64,000 nucleotides of DNA, taken from CAWKEY01 sp963848675 (GTDB taxonomy: Bacteria > Pseudomonadota > Gammaproteobacteria > Methylococcales > Methylomonadaceae). Location: contig CAWKEY010000023.1 of the NCBI GenBank assembly GCA_963848675.1, positions 496,001-560,000 of the forward strand, written 5' to 3'. The notes beneath the pieces were generated by a model, which did no database searches, had not been told where the DNA came from, and was given only the letters and a program-made list of their open reading frames with translations. Both the position numbers and the translations under genes were made by a program. This document shows, piece by piece, positions 55,119-64,000 of this stretch. Each line of letters starts with the position of its first letter. Position 1 is the first letter of the stretch.

Positions 55119-55736
55119 ATGAAAACACATAAATACGTTCTGATAATTACCCTGTTGACAGCTTTTCTAGCCGCATTCTCGCCGCTGGGTAGCGCTGCCG
55201 GGATGCAAACTTACGGTTCAGGTTTGGACGACATGGGTCAGCATAAATACTGCGCAAAGACAGTCCCTGCAGGTCAGTCTTACGGTTCAAAAATAGGCAA
55301 TAAAGCCTTAAGGGGTTTTACCAATATTCTCTTATCCCCTATGGAAATTCCGAAAAACGTCATCGACATCAGCAATATAAGCAATCCTTTTTATGGCCTT
55401 ACTGGCGGACTATTCAAAGGTCTTGTTTACACCGCCGGACGTATGAGTGCAGGCCTGATTGATCTGATCTTTTTTCCTTTACCGACAAAACCGAATATCG
55501 ACCCCATTTACCCTTGGGACGATTATTTCGATAGGGATACCACGTTCTGCGACATATTTGACCTGGATTTTGCAGAGAAGACCGAACAACCTATAGCGCC
55601 CATGCCCGTTGCACAACCGGCAGCCACCCCTCTGGTGGTGGATCCTACAGCCCATGTCGTTGATCATACCGATCAATATAGAGAGGAAACCGACAGAAAC
55701 CTAAATAGGCTGTTCAAAAAAGAAATGCAGAAATAG
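55119..55736 (+). CDS. Exosortase system-associated protein, TIGR04073 family
   Basis: A 205-residue exported protein with a signal peptide (to about 28, GSAAG). The core YGSKIGNKALRGFTNILLSP, EIPKNVIDI, GLTGGLFKGLVYTAGRMSAG and FFPLPTKPNIDP is the recognisable TIGR04073 pattern. The C-terminal Pro/Ala-rich stretch and basic end look flexible. TIGR04073 proteins often occur in genomes with PEP-CTERM/exosortase systems; none is in the window. A strong terminator follows. Confidence 0.8.
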   Translation: MKTHKYVLIITLLTAFLAAFSPLGSAAGMQTYGSGLDDMGQHKYCAKTVPAGQSYGSKIGNKALRGFTNILLSPMEIPKNVIDISNISNPFYGLTGGLFKGLVYTAGRMSAGLIDLIFFPLPTKPNIDPIYPWDDYFDRDTTFCDIFDLDFAEKTEQPIAPMPVAQPAATPLVVDPTAHVVDHTDQYREETDRNLNRLFKKEMQK

Positions 55737-55753
55737 TGTATCCAGCCTTGCAC

Positions 55754-55793
55754 AAAAAAAGCCCGGACGAGATATCCCGTCCGGGCTTTTTTT
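55754..55793. terminator. Bidirectional rho-independent terminator
   Basis: AAAAAAA, a GC-rich stem GCCCGGACG-AGATAT-CGTCCGGGC, then TTTTTTT. It serves the plus-strand gene ending at 55736 and the minus-strand SbcC-like gene ending at 55849. Confidence 0.92.
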
Positions 55794-55848
55794 ATGGGCT
55801 GCCGGCGTCAGGGCGTCAGGGCGACCGGCCAAATTCTCTACCCTGCCC

Positions 55849-58800
55849 TCAAGAGGCTTTTCTCAACTCGCCCATGCCATTGGGTTTTTTAACGATTTGC
55901 AGTTGCGCTTTAAAGCGTTTCTGCACGCCTTCGACATGCGAAATAACGCCCACGGTCTTGCCGTGGGTATGCAGACCTTCCAGGGTGCTGATGACCGTAT
56001 AGAGCGTATCTGCATCAAGACTACCAAAACCCTCGTCAAGAAACAGCGAATCCACAGACTTGCCGTTGTTGGCCAGCTCGGAAAGCCCCAGAGCCAGAGC
56101 TAGACTGACGACAAAACTTTCGCCACCGGATAGCGTCTTGGGCAGGCGACGGACATTGCCCTGGTAGGTATCCTCTATTTCCAGCGCCAGTCCTTGTTCG
56201 CTGGATCGCTGGCGCAGATAGTACCGGCCGCTGATTTTCTCCAGCACCTCGTTGGTTTTTGCCAATAATTGCCCGGCAATCTTTTCCTGAACCCGGCGCC
56301 TGAAAGCCATGCCATGTTCGGCTGTTATTTGTTCAACTTCAAAGCGGCATTGTTCGGCTATTTTTTCCTGTTCCTGCAAGCGCGAAGTGAGAGCATCATA
56401 GCGTTGCTGCAATTGTTTTTGCTGTTGCAGCAGTTGATCGAGACGCTGGACTTCAAGGCTGGCTATGTCGATTTTCTCGCTGAAACTCTTGAGCTGGGCA
56501 GCCAGCTCTTCCAGGCTGATTTCGCTGACAATATGCGCCTGCTCTGTCTCCAGGTCGTCCTGGCTTTGTTGCAGTGCTACCGTTCTTGCATCAATTTCCT
56601 GTTCGAGTTCGGCCAGTTGCCGCTCGAAATCAGCCTGATGTTCCATCAGTTCAAGGCTTTCGCTCAACTGTTTCACGGTGGTAAATTGCGTTCCCTGCAG
56701 CTTCTCCAGCAACGCCTGCTCGAGGCTTAAGGATTCCGCTTGCTGTTGTGCCAGCAATTGTTCTTTATCGGCAATCAGTTTTTGTTTTTCTATCAGGGCA
56801 AGATGCAAACCCAGCGTTTCTTCTGTGCGTAATCCCCCTTTAAAGCGCTCAAGCTTGTCATCACAGACTTTTATATTGGCTTGGCAGTTTGCCTCTTTTT
56901 CGGCTAAGGCATGCAGCTCTTCAGTTAAGCTTTTACGCCGGAAAGCATAGCCGTGGTAATCCTGACGGCGGCTGTTCAAGCGGTCAAACAGTTCATCTTC
57001 CTTGCCTTTGGCAGGCATTTTTTCGCCCAGCGCGGCCAGATCATGCTGCACCTTGGCCGTCAATTCTTTTTCTTCTTGTTCCATCCTGGGCAAAGCGGCC
57101 TCAATGTCGATCTGTTCCTGTGGACGTCCCTGCCACTCGGCTTCGAGTTTCCGGGTGCGTTCCTTTAACTGCTCAAGGCTGGCCTCGCTCCGGGCAATCA
57201 AGGTCTTTAGTTTTTCAATGCTCGCCTGGGTGTTGCGATAGCGTTTTGCCAAAGCGTTAATGTTTTGCAATTCGGCGGTCTCTGCCTTTAGCAGCCGCTG
57301 CATCAGTTTTAAATTATCAATATCCAGCTCATCACTGGCCGTATTAAGCCGGTTACACAAAGTCAGCCACTGACCGCTAATCTGCAGCATTTGCGCCTGC
57401 CTGGCCTGTTTGCTCTGAGCCTGCTGTTGCGCAGCCTTGATTTGCTGGCTTAATTGGCTGACAGCCAGTGTTAATTTCTGGATTTTCGCGCGCTGGTCGA
57501 TCAATGCCTGCTGTGAATTAGTTGGCACCGGAGCGCGTTTAACGTAGGGATGCTGCAATGCCCCGCATAAAGGACAAGGCTTGCCATGCACAAGATGCTG
57601 ACGCTCGGGCGCCATTTTTCTCAATAAGTCTTCATTAATAACCGCCGCTTCCAGCGCGCGCCTGATATTGTCTTCGCGGCTGATTTGCTGTTTTAATTGC
57701 TCCAGCTCAAGACTCAGCTCATCGGCATCGTCTTCAGGTTTGTTTTTGCCTAACAGACTGCGGATAAAGCCGAATTTGCCATTGGCCAGTCTTTGCTTGG
57801 CCAGCGCCAGGTTATTTAATTCCTGAAACGATTGCACGCGCTCCAGCTGTTCCTGCAGCAAATCGTCAATGGCCTCCATATCCCTGCCTTCTGCAAGCGT
57901 TGCCAGGGCTTTCTCTTCTGCCAGCAACTGGTGTTTTAAGCCGGCAATTTTTTTATGTTCTTGTTCAATAGTGGATTTATTAGTTTTTAAGGCTGCATGC
58001 GTGGTTTTTGACCATTTGGCAAATGACTTCTGATTTTGACCTAATTCAAGCAACTCGGCCCTGAGTTTTTTTAAGCGGCCGATTTCAGGGAAATTCGTCA
58101 GCAGCGCTTCATCAATTGCATGCTCATCGAGCCATGCCGTAACCGTTGCCAACACGGATTGCTTTTGGTTAATCTGTTGCACCAAAGCCTGAGCCAGATT
58201 CGTCTCAGCCTGCCTTTCCGCGTTCAGCAGACTGATCTGATCGCGCATATCGTCGAGGATCTGCCTTTGTTCTCCAACCGATTTCTCGGGCAAGCCTTCG
58301 GGCACTGTTTTATCTGCACCGGCTAGCGCCAGCGTCTGTTGCAGTTGGTTTAATTCGTTATGGAAAGCACCCAGAGCATGTTTACTCAGATTAATTTCGT
58401 GGTGCTGATCTTTAATCTGGGCAATTTCGTCTTTAAAGGCAGCCGCCTCTTGTAAAGAGGTGATTTTGTCCAATTGGGCCTGCGTATTGTCTGCCTGGCT
58501 TTTTTTGGAGCGTATTTGGCTTTCCTGCTCGGCAATCTGGCTTTGTAGATTGACGCTATTTTCCAGCGCTGCTTGCTGTTGCTTCAAGCTGTTGCGTTGA
58601 TCGCGAAAGTCGGCATATTGCTCTTTAAAATCGTTTAAATCCTGTTCACGGGCATCGGCTTCCTCGGCAGTCAGCACCGGCAAACCGGCTAATTCCTGCT
58701 TTAATTGCTCCAGCTGTTGTTGCGCCTGGTCGTTTTTTTCGGTGATTTCCTTTTTATAATCCGCGTAAATGTCCGTACTGATGATTTTTTCCAGTATATC

Positions 58801-59265
58801 CATGCGCTCGCTATCCAGCGCATTCAAAAACGCGGCAAAATCGCCCTGTGCGAGCATAATCGAGCGCGTAAAGTTACGAAAATTCATGCCGGTCAGCTCG
58901 GTAATGTGGGCGCATACCTCTTGCGGAGTTTCGGCCAGCAGGACTTGGCCATCATTCACATGCAGCAGACTCATAACCGGCATCATCACTTCGCCTTCAG
59001 GGCTGCCGCCCTCCCTTTGCACATGCCAGCTAGCGCGGTATTTGTTCTTGCCCAGCGCAAATTCAATCACCGAAAAACTCTCAGCCGTATTTTTGGTCAT
59101 CACATGCCGTGCCGGGCGGTCAAAGCGGAAGGTTTCCCCATAAAGTCCCAGGGTAATGGCATCCAGAATGCTGGACTTGCCCGAGCCATTGGGCCCCGTA
59201 ATCGCGAAAACCCCGGTATCGGAAAACGGCGATTGTTCAAAGTCGATGCGACTCTCGCCTTCCAA
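55849..59265 (-). CDS. sbcC: SbcC-like SMC-type nuclease ATPase, start codon unclear
   Basis: A 1138-residue ABC ATPase with two long coiled coils. Walker A lies in FAITGPNGSGKSSILDAI near residue 26. The zinc hook CPLCG near 565 lies between the coils. The C-terminal signature KTLSGGESFVVSLALALGLS is followed by Walker B LFLDEGFGSLD. The listed start is the first in-frame ATG, but the true N-terminal strand (SILNIHFKNINSLEG) is encoded just upstream in the same frame, directly after a TGA. An ATG at 59305 overlaps that TGA by one frame, so one base appears to have been gained. No sbcD is adjacent. The upstream intergenic space carries no nuclease gene. Confidence 0.85.
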   Translation of the reverse strand: MEGESRIDFEQSPFSDTGVFAITGPNGSGKSSILDAITLGLYGETFRFDRPARHVMTKNTAESFSVIEFALGKNKYRASWHVQREGGSPEGEVMMPVMSLLHVNDGQVLLAETPQEVCAHITELTGMNFRNFTRSIMLAQGDFAAFLNALDSERMDILEKIISTDIYADYKKEITEKNDQAQQQLEQLKQELAGLPVLTAEEADAREQDLNDFKEQYADFRDQRNSLKQQQAALENSVNLQSQIAEQESQIRSKKSQADNTQAQLDKITSLQEAAAFKDEIAQIKDQHHEINLSKHALGAFHNELNQLQQTLALAGADKTVPEGLPEKSVGEQRQILDDMRDQISLLNAERQAETNLAQALVQQINQKQSVLATVTAWLDEHAIDEALLTNFPEIGRLKKLRAELLELGQNQKSFAKWSKTTHAALKTNKSTIEQEHKKIAGLKHQLLAEEKALATLAEGRDMEAIDDLLQEQLERVQSFQELNNLALAKQRLANGKFGFIRSLLGKNKPEDDADELSLELEQLKQQISREDNIRRALEAAVINEDLLRKMAPERQHLVHGKPCPLCGALQHPYVKRAPVPTNSQQALIDQRAKIQKLTLAVSQLSQQIKAAQQQAQSKQARQAQMLQISGQWLTLCNRLNTASDELDIDNLKLMQRLLKAETAELQNINALAKRYRNTQASIEKLKTLIARSEASLEQLKERTRKLEAEWQGRPQEQIDIEAALPRMEQEEKELTAKVQHDLAALGEKMPAKGKEDELFDRLNSRRQDYHGYAFRRKSLTEELHALAEKEANCQANIKVCDDKLERFKGGLRTEETLGLHLALIEKQKLIADKEQLLAQQQAESLSLEQALLEKLQGTQFTTVKQLSESLELMEHQADFERQLAELEQEIDARTVALQQSQDDLETEQAHIVSEISLEELAAQLKSFSEKIDIASLEVQRLDQLLQQQKQLQQRYDALTSRLQEQEKIAEQCRFEVEQITAEHGMAFRRRVQEKIAGQLLAKTNEVLEKISGRYYLRQRSSEQGLALEIEDTYQGNVRRLPKTLSGGESFVVSLALALGLSELANNGKSVDSLFLDEGFGSLDADTLYTVISTLEGLHTHGKTVGVISHVEGVQKRFKAQLQIVKKPNGMGELRKAS

Positions 59266-59422
59266 TGAGTTGATATTTTTGAAATGGATATTGAGTATGC
59301 TTCATAAGTGTTTGAATTTTATAATTGGTGCACAGCGATGCCGCGCAATTGGGTACACGCTTGGTACACACTCGTTAATGTGCATACATGATACAGGACG
59401 GGACTGTTTGAGAAAACCGCGC

Positions 59423-59450
59423 AAAAAAAAGGCCGGTGTTACCCGGCCTT
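59423..59450 (-). terminator. Rho-independent terminator of the L,D-transpeptidase gene
   Basis: Read on the minus strand, AAGGCCGG-GTAACA-CCGGCCTT is followed by a run of eight T (plus-strand A at 59423-59430). It lies 60 bases after the stop codon at 59510. Confidence 0.85.
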
Positions 59451-59509
59451 GATGTTTACATTCATGCACTTCGAAACGAAACAGAAAGCGCTAGCGTTGA
59501 CCTGGAATG

Positions 59510-60844
59510 CTAGTTCTCCCGAATCTGCCCCGGTTTTAAAAGCTTTGCATCGAGTTCAAAATCCATGCGGATGCGCTGGGCCACCGTCTTGCCTTCCTTT
59601 TTATTCTTAAACGGGCCAGCGATAACCTGATAGGCGCCATTTTTTTCTATTTTGCGCGCAGGTATGGGTGGCCCTTGATGATTAAGCATGACCGCCAGTT
59701 GCTGTGCATCGGCTTCGTTATCAAAGCTGGCCGCAAGCAGCGCCCAATCGCTAGCCTTGAGCTCTCCGGCAACTGGCTGTCCGTAAAGTTGTCCAGGATG
59801 TTCGACTTGCAGGGCCTGAGCCGATAATTCCCCGATATCCGGGCTTTGCGCGAGTACCGGTGTCGGTATGCCGTCCGCCCGTTGCAGGATACGTTCAACT
59901 TTTTCCCAATCAACGGTCAATTTTTTTTCCTCGCTTATTGCACGCAGATCTTTCAATAATTTCTTTTTGAGCACCGGCTTTTGCCTGGCCCATTTTTCCA
60001 GCGGTTCATGCGCTTCAAGATACAGCATGTTCTGATCCCATGCCGTCATATAAGGCTGATGAATGATCCGCACCGGCATGCCAATCCTGGCTTGCTTAAA
60101 CAGCACTTCAATGTCTTCGGGATAAAGCTGCACACAACCATGACTGATCTGCATGCCGATGCCGTAAGGCTTGTTGGTGCCGTGAATTAAATAGCCGGAA
60201 AACCCCAGCGGCATGGCATATCTTCCCAGGGGGTTATCAGGGCCTGAACGTACCACTTTCGGCAACGGATCGCCTTTTTGCGCATGTTCACGGTGTATCG
60301 ATTCTGGCACCGTCCAGACCGGATTGGCTTTCTTGTCGGCGATGCGCGTTACCCCCATCGGCGTATTCCAGCCTTGACGGCCTATACCGACGGGATAGGT
60401 GAATACAGTGTTCGACTGCTGCTTGGGATAATAAAACAAGCGCATATTCGCTAGGTTCAGGACAATGCCCTTATGCGGCACATCAGGGAGAATAAAACGT
60501 AAAGGCAGCAGAACGCGCTTGCCCGCTCCCGGCATCCAGGGCGTGATGCCCTTGTTGGCAATGGTAATATCGTTATAGCCCAGACCAAAATGCCGGGCGA
60601 TATCCGGCAGGGTATCAGTTTCGCGCGTGTCCATGACCGCCAGCGTACCCACCATATTTTGTGCTTCAGCTAACTGAAACTCATGGCTGGCAATATTTTC
60701 GCTTTTTGCCGGCACAAGCACCGGTCCGGATTCTTCTGCTGAAGAAAACAGCGGCATATTCTGACAGCCGACCAGGAAGGTGCTTAATACGATTACTGAT
60801 AAAAGCGGGGCCGGAAAGATTGCGTTTTTCAATTTAATCATCAT
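59510..60844 (-). CDS. L,D-transpeptidase (YkuD) lipoprotein with SPOR-like domain
   Basis: A 444-residue envelope protein. The lipobox FLVGC puts the lipidated Cys at 27. A LysM-like stretch (TLPDIARHFGLGYNDITIAN) lies at about 78-98. The YkuD domain at about 125-265 has His221 (HGTNKPYG) and Ser234-His235-Gly236-Cys237, the catalytic Cys of SHGCV. A C-terminal SPOR-like repeat at about 365-435 (WALLAASFDNEADAQQLAV, KIEKNGAYQVIAGPFKNKKE) should bind denuded peptidoglycan. It is expected to cross-link or attach Lpp-like partners in the periplasm. The start could also be at Met2. Confidence 0.9.
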   Translation of the reverse strand: MMIKLKNAIFPAPLLSVIVLSTFLVGCQNMPLFSSAEESGPVLVPAKSENIASHEFQLAEAQNMVGTLAVMDTRETDTLPDIARHFGLGYNDITIANKGITPWMPGAGKRVLLPLRFILPDVPHKGIVLNLANMRLFYYPKQQSNTVFTYPVGIGRQGWNTPMGVTRIADKKANPVWTVPESIHREHAQKGDPLPKVVRSGPDNPLGRYAMPLGFSGYLIHGTNKPYGIGMQISHGCVQLYPEDIEVLFKQARIGMPVRIIHQPYMTAWDQNMLYLEAHEPLEKWARQKPVLKKKLLKDLRAISEEKKLTVDWEKVERILQRADGIPTPVLAQSPDIGELSAQALQVEHPGQLYGQPVAGELKASDWALLAASFDNEADAQQLAVMLNHQGPPIPARKIEKNGAYQVIAGPFKNKKEGKTVAQRIRMDFELDAKLLKPGQIREN

Positions 60845-61094
60845 GCGTAAGTCGTTGGTTCCGAGGATATAGCCAATAATTAACAGCAGTTTATCGCATT
60901 TTCATTAAGACGCGATTAACGTTTGATTAAGACCCGATGAACATGGCTAAGAAAACGCGCAATATACCCTCATTTGGAACCAAGCGATGGCATGGACATA
61001 GAGTTGGCCATATGAACGGCATACCAAAACGTGTAAAGCTTCCTGCCACTGGCCGGAATGACAAAGCAACTTATTCAGCATTTCCTCGGCGTTG

Positions 61095-61970
61095 TTAAAT
61101 AATCGCCCTAATGGCTTCAGCCAGCAGGCTATCGAGTTTGATGCAGGCGGCTGGATGATCGATGCTGTCTGTAGTCCAGATTGTTTTAATGCCGGCGCTC
61201 AGGATATGCGTCAGCGCATCACCGCAAAACAACGCATGCGTGACTGCCGCATAAATATCTCTGGCGCCGGCGGCTTGCAAGAGTCCCGCGGCTTTGGCCA
61301 GGGTTCTGCCGGTGCTGGCCATGTCGTCGATAATAACAACCGGCTGGTTGCGGTAATTGCGTTCCGGCAAACTCATGTCAACCTGTTGGTCGCCACGTCT
61401 GTGCTTATGCGCGATGGCGTAGTCAAAACCGATGTTGCCGGCAATACTGCTGACCCATTGTTCCGATTCGGCATCCGGGCCCAGCAATAAGACATGCTCG
61501 AATTTTGCTTTCAGAAAGCCGCCGATATCGTTGGCGGCGCTCAGACTGATGGCGTTTGTTATGGGTATGGCCTGACTTAACGCCGAAATACGATGCAAAT
61601 GCGGGTCGACAGTAATGACATCATCAAACAAATCGGCCAGCATGCTGCCGATGACACGCTGACTGACCGCTTCGCCGGGCTGGTTGGCGATGTCCTGGCG
61701 CATATAGCACATATAAGGTGCAACCAGGGTGAGGCGTTTGGCGCCAAGCTCCCGCGCTGTTCTGGCGCACAGCAACAGCTCGATCAATTTGTCGTTGGGC
61801 TGGTTAAGGCTGCGGCACAGGATAAGGTGTTCGGGCAATGGCAGCGGCAGCCGCACAAAACTCTCGCTGTCGGGAAAATGATGCACAATAATTTCAGCCA
61901 GGCCGGCATCAAGACGGGCGGCGAGACGTTGACTCTGACTTAAATAATCGGGGAAGGCGAGTATCAGCAT
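61095..61970 (-). CDS. Ribose-phosphate pyrophosphokinase (PRPP synthetase) paralog
   Basis: A 291-residue Prs-family protein. The phosphoribosyl-transferase-type loop VVIIDDMASTGRTLAKAAGLL carries the 5-phosphate binding site, HLHRIS is the metal/ATP region and RYMCYMRQD-like PYMCYMRQDIANQ the family signature. It is shorter than housekeeping Prs (about 315), with a shortened N-terminal flexible loop region. It lies 18 bases after the AMP phosphorylase gene, so the pair may interconvert AMP/ribose-bisphosphate and PRPP. Confidence 0.85.
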   Translation of the reverse strand: MLILAFPDYLSQSQRLAARLDAGLAEIIVHHFPDSESFVRLPLPLPEHLILCRSLNQPNDKLIELLLCARTARELGAKRLTLVAPYMCYMRQDIANQPGEAVSQRVIGSMLADLFDDVITVDPHLHRISALSQAIPITNAISLSAANDIGGFLKAKFEHVLLLGPDAESEQWVSSIAGNIGFDYAIAHKHRRGDQQVDMSLPERNYRNQPVVIIDDMASTGRTLAKAAGLLQAAGARDIYAAVTHALFCGDALTHILSAGIKTIWTTDSIDHPAACIKLDSLLAEAIRAII

Positions 61971-61988
61971 GGCCTGGGCTTGTTCCTG

Positions 61989-63525
61989 TTAAAAGGCAAT
62001 CAGTGATTTGATAATCTGTGCTTCGTTGCCAATAGTATAGCCATTGTTATGTGCGGCCAGTTGCTGAGCGAAGTTAAAGTCGGCAGGGAATTCGGCATAG
62101 ATGCGGTATAGAATCTCGCCTTTTTTGACAGGACTGCCGAGCTTTTTTAACAAATCGACACCGGCCTTTTTGATCATGGGCGCGCCGGCCATGCGTGCGA
62201 TTTTGGCCATTTGGAAGTTGTCGATACTGATCACGACGCCATCACAGTCGGCATATACTTCCTGACACAGCGTACCGGGATGCAAATCTATCACCTTGGG
62301 ACCCTGGGCCTGAATCAACGCATTCATTTTTACCAGCGCACGCCCGGATTCGAGTATATCCCTGGCAATGGCATAACCCTGACCGCCGCGGACATCGGGG
62401 TCAAATTCAATAATTCTGCCAGCCAGATGCAAGGATTTCTGACGCAAATCGGCGGGCGCATCCGGATCATTTTGCAGCACCTGCATGACATCCCGGGCTT
62501 CGAGTACCGGGCCGATGCCGCGGCCTATGGGCTGACGGCCATCTGTAATCATGACTTCCAGATGGATATCAAGCCGATCGCCAACAAATTCAAATAATTT
62601 GCGCAGCGCCAATGCCTGGCGCATTTGCCGCACCTTTGCGGTCGGGCCAACCGGTATATCGATAATCAGGTGCGTGGAACCGGCGGCCAGTTTTTTGGAC
62701 AGAATGGAGGCGACCATTTGCCCCTGTGAATCGATGCCCAACGGCCGCTCGACCGAAATCAGCATGTCATCGACCGGCGCCAGCCTGGCCGTTCCGCCCC
62801 AGGCCAGACAGCCGCGTTCCTGACGCACGATGTCCTGTAATTGGTCCGGCGTCAGATTGACCTCGGCCAGCACTTCCATGGTATCGGCGGTGCCGGCCGG
62901 CGAAGTGATGGCGCGGCTGGATGTTTTCGGAATCAACATGCCATGCGCGGCAACGATAGGCACGACCAGCATCGAGGTGCGATTGCCGGGGATGCCGCCG
63001 ATACAATGTTTATCAGCGACCAGCGCTTCATGCCAGTCCAGGCTGTCGCCGGATTGCAGCATGGCGCGTGTCAGATAGAACAGCTCGTCACGATCGAGAT
63101 TGTTTTGCCCGGTGGCGACCAGAAACGCTGCCATTTCCATTTTTGAATAGCGGGCATCGACTATATCGTTGGTGATACTGGTAAAGTCATCCTGATCGAG
63201 GCGTTCGCCGTCAATTTTGCGCCGAACCGCATCCATGGACTTGGGCGGCTTCGGCATGATTGATCGTAACCAGACTGCTTTCGTTGGCATTGAGTTGGGC
63301 AAAAGCCTGTTCGGACAAGCCCAATTGGCCCGGCTGCACGATACTGGCATCATCGACGACATTAAGCACGGCGAGTACCTTATTTCCATTCGCGCTGACC
63401 TGAATCTTGGACAGCGCCTGGAAGCCCTCGGCACGGTAAATGCCGCATTCGCGATGCATGTAAGCGACGTTCTCATGATAGGTATCAATAGCGATGCGGC
63501 GAATTTGCAGGGTGTCTTTGCTCAT
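61989..63525 (-). pseudogene. AMP/thymidine phosphorylase family gene with a one-base frameshift
   Basis: The N-terminal 100 residues (start ATG 63525, MSKDTLQIRRIAIDTYHENV) and the remaining catalytic part lie in different frames. The first frame breaks after LVTINHAEAAQ, and the second resumes at SMDAVRRKIDGERLDQDDF. One extra base in the CCGCCC stretch near 63240 would explain this. The catalytic part has NLDRDELFYLTRAM, the phosphate-binding VADKHCIGGIPGNRTS and KTSSRAITSPAGTADTME, typical of archaeal-type AMP phosphorylase. If not an assembly error, the N-terminal domain is lost. Followed closely by a PRPP synthetase gene. Confidence 0.75.
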
Positions 63526-63837
63526 GGCCTAAAGGTGTAGTAAATGACAATGAATGATGATGCGGTTTGAGCCGGCTATTGTCAATAAAACAGGTCCGTA
63601 AGATACGCCAAAAAAGGGCCGCGCAAATGGGCTTGAAAGAGGTAAAAAGCGATGCGAAGGATTGCTCGACTTTAGGGAATCTTTTCCGAGATTAGCCCTT
63701 TAACTCGCCGCTTTTCGATCTCGCCGAAGATGAGCTATATCTCTGTAAAAACAGAACACATCCCCTAGCGCATACTTACTCACAGATTTTGTGATTGGCA
63801 ATTATGGCTGATACCTCTGGTTGTTGCCCGCTCCCCC
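63526..63837. other. Intergenic region, nothing recognised
   Basis: 312 bases between the phosphorylase gene and the receptor gene end. It holds only a GC-poor spacer with no gene, and probably the phosphorylase promoter. Confidence 0.35.
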
Positions 63838-64000
63838 TTAGAATGCTGCTTTCAGACTAATCCGGAAATTGGTCGGTTCAATCGGATGGAAGTGAACATC
63901 ATCGATACCCGCAGCGTCTTCGCCGGGCAGCCGGGATGTGTAATAGTAGTCAATGGCGCTGTCCTTTCTATTCAGCAGATTGAACAGCTCCGCCTGTAAC
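63838..64000 (-). CDS. C-terminal end of a TonB-dependent receptor (cut by window edge)
   Basis: The minus-strand frame reads LQAELFNLLNRKDSAIDYYY, then SRLPGEDAAGIDDVHFHPIE and PTNFRISLKAAF-stop. A Gly/Asn/Tyr-rich beta strand pattern ending in Phe, with FNLLN, is typical of the last strands of TonB-dependent outer-membrane receptors. The stop is at 63838-63840. The plug and TonB box lie outside the window. Confidence 0.72.
   Translation of the reverse strand, partial: LQAELFNLLNRKDSAIDYYYTSRLPGEDAAGIDDVHFHPIEPTNFRISLKAAF

Noticed and set aside
1..64000. CRISPR arrays, rRNA genes and prophage structural genes
   Set aside because: None seen on reading; no regularly spaced repeats, rRNA signatures or capsid/tail genes were recognised.

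Overview
The window looks like a gammaproteobacterial chromosome of middling G+C, most plausibly a Methylococcales-type methanotroph. This is inferred from gene content: a TIGR04073 exosortase-associated protein, an AMP phosphorylase paired with a PRPP synthetase, a complete zwf-edd-eda set next to citrate synthase, and a CarH/LitR-type light regulator. No methane monooxygenase or methanol dehydrogenase gene is in the window, so the assignment is tentative. All calls come from reading the sequence and from recalled family knowledge; nothing was searched.

Layout. 1-3180: a sigma-70 family gene divergent from a cobalamin-binding MerR regulator, with TGTACA-type operator boxes between them and inside the sigma gene, then a transposase remnant. 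3181-6744: a diguanylate cyclase and an ISNCY-like insertion sequence flanked by two copies of a 70-bp hairpin repeat. 6738-13196: a minus-strand housekeeping run (yoaA, tsaB, yciO, M50 protease, scpA, scpB, rluB). 13200-16700: a tRNA-Leu(UAA) with a decayed tyrosine integrase, an IS3 scrap, an intact DDE transposase and a dehydrogenase fragment, i.e. the scar of an old integrative element. 16777-23111: a SNF2/SWIM helicase, two TIGR04283/TIGR04282-type sugar transferase genes around a fatty-acid hydroxylase, and small membrane or secreted proteins. 23506-31857: a lone RND pump, iscR-iscS-iscA, lpxD and several small envelope proteins. 32319-37936: Entner-Doudoroff enzymes and gltA. 38262-46401: a porin and a heme d1/cytochrome cd1 cluster in the Pseudomonas nirS-M-C-F-D-L-G-H order, interrupted by a NERD gene and a yefM-yoeB toxin-antitoxin pair. 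46422-64000: slipin/NfeD, a large PilZ-DUF1631-GGDEF-EAL protein, tex, an SbcC-like ATPase, an L,D-transpeptidase, the PRPP synthetase, a frameshifted AMP phosphorylase, and the end of a TonB-dependent receptor.

How the genes fit together. The light-sensor pair is a compact regulatory unit: the regulator keeps every adenosylcobalamin residue known from CarH, and a TGTACA box lies in the spacer of the sigma gene's predicted promoter. The nir cluster makes and uses heme d1 (siroheme decarboxylation by NirDLGH, d1 handling by NirF, c-type electron donors, cd1 protein), but nirE and nirJ must lie elsewhere. Glucose-6-phosphate can pass through zwf-edd-eda to pyruvate and on to citrate. Several genes carry single-base lesions (integrase, AMP phosphorylase, the SbcC-like start). 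These are either true decay or assembly errors.
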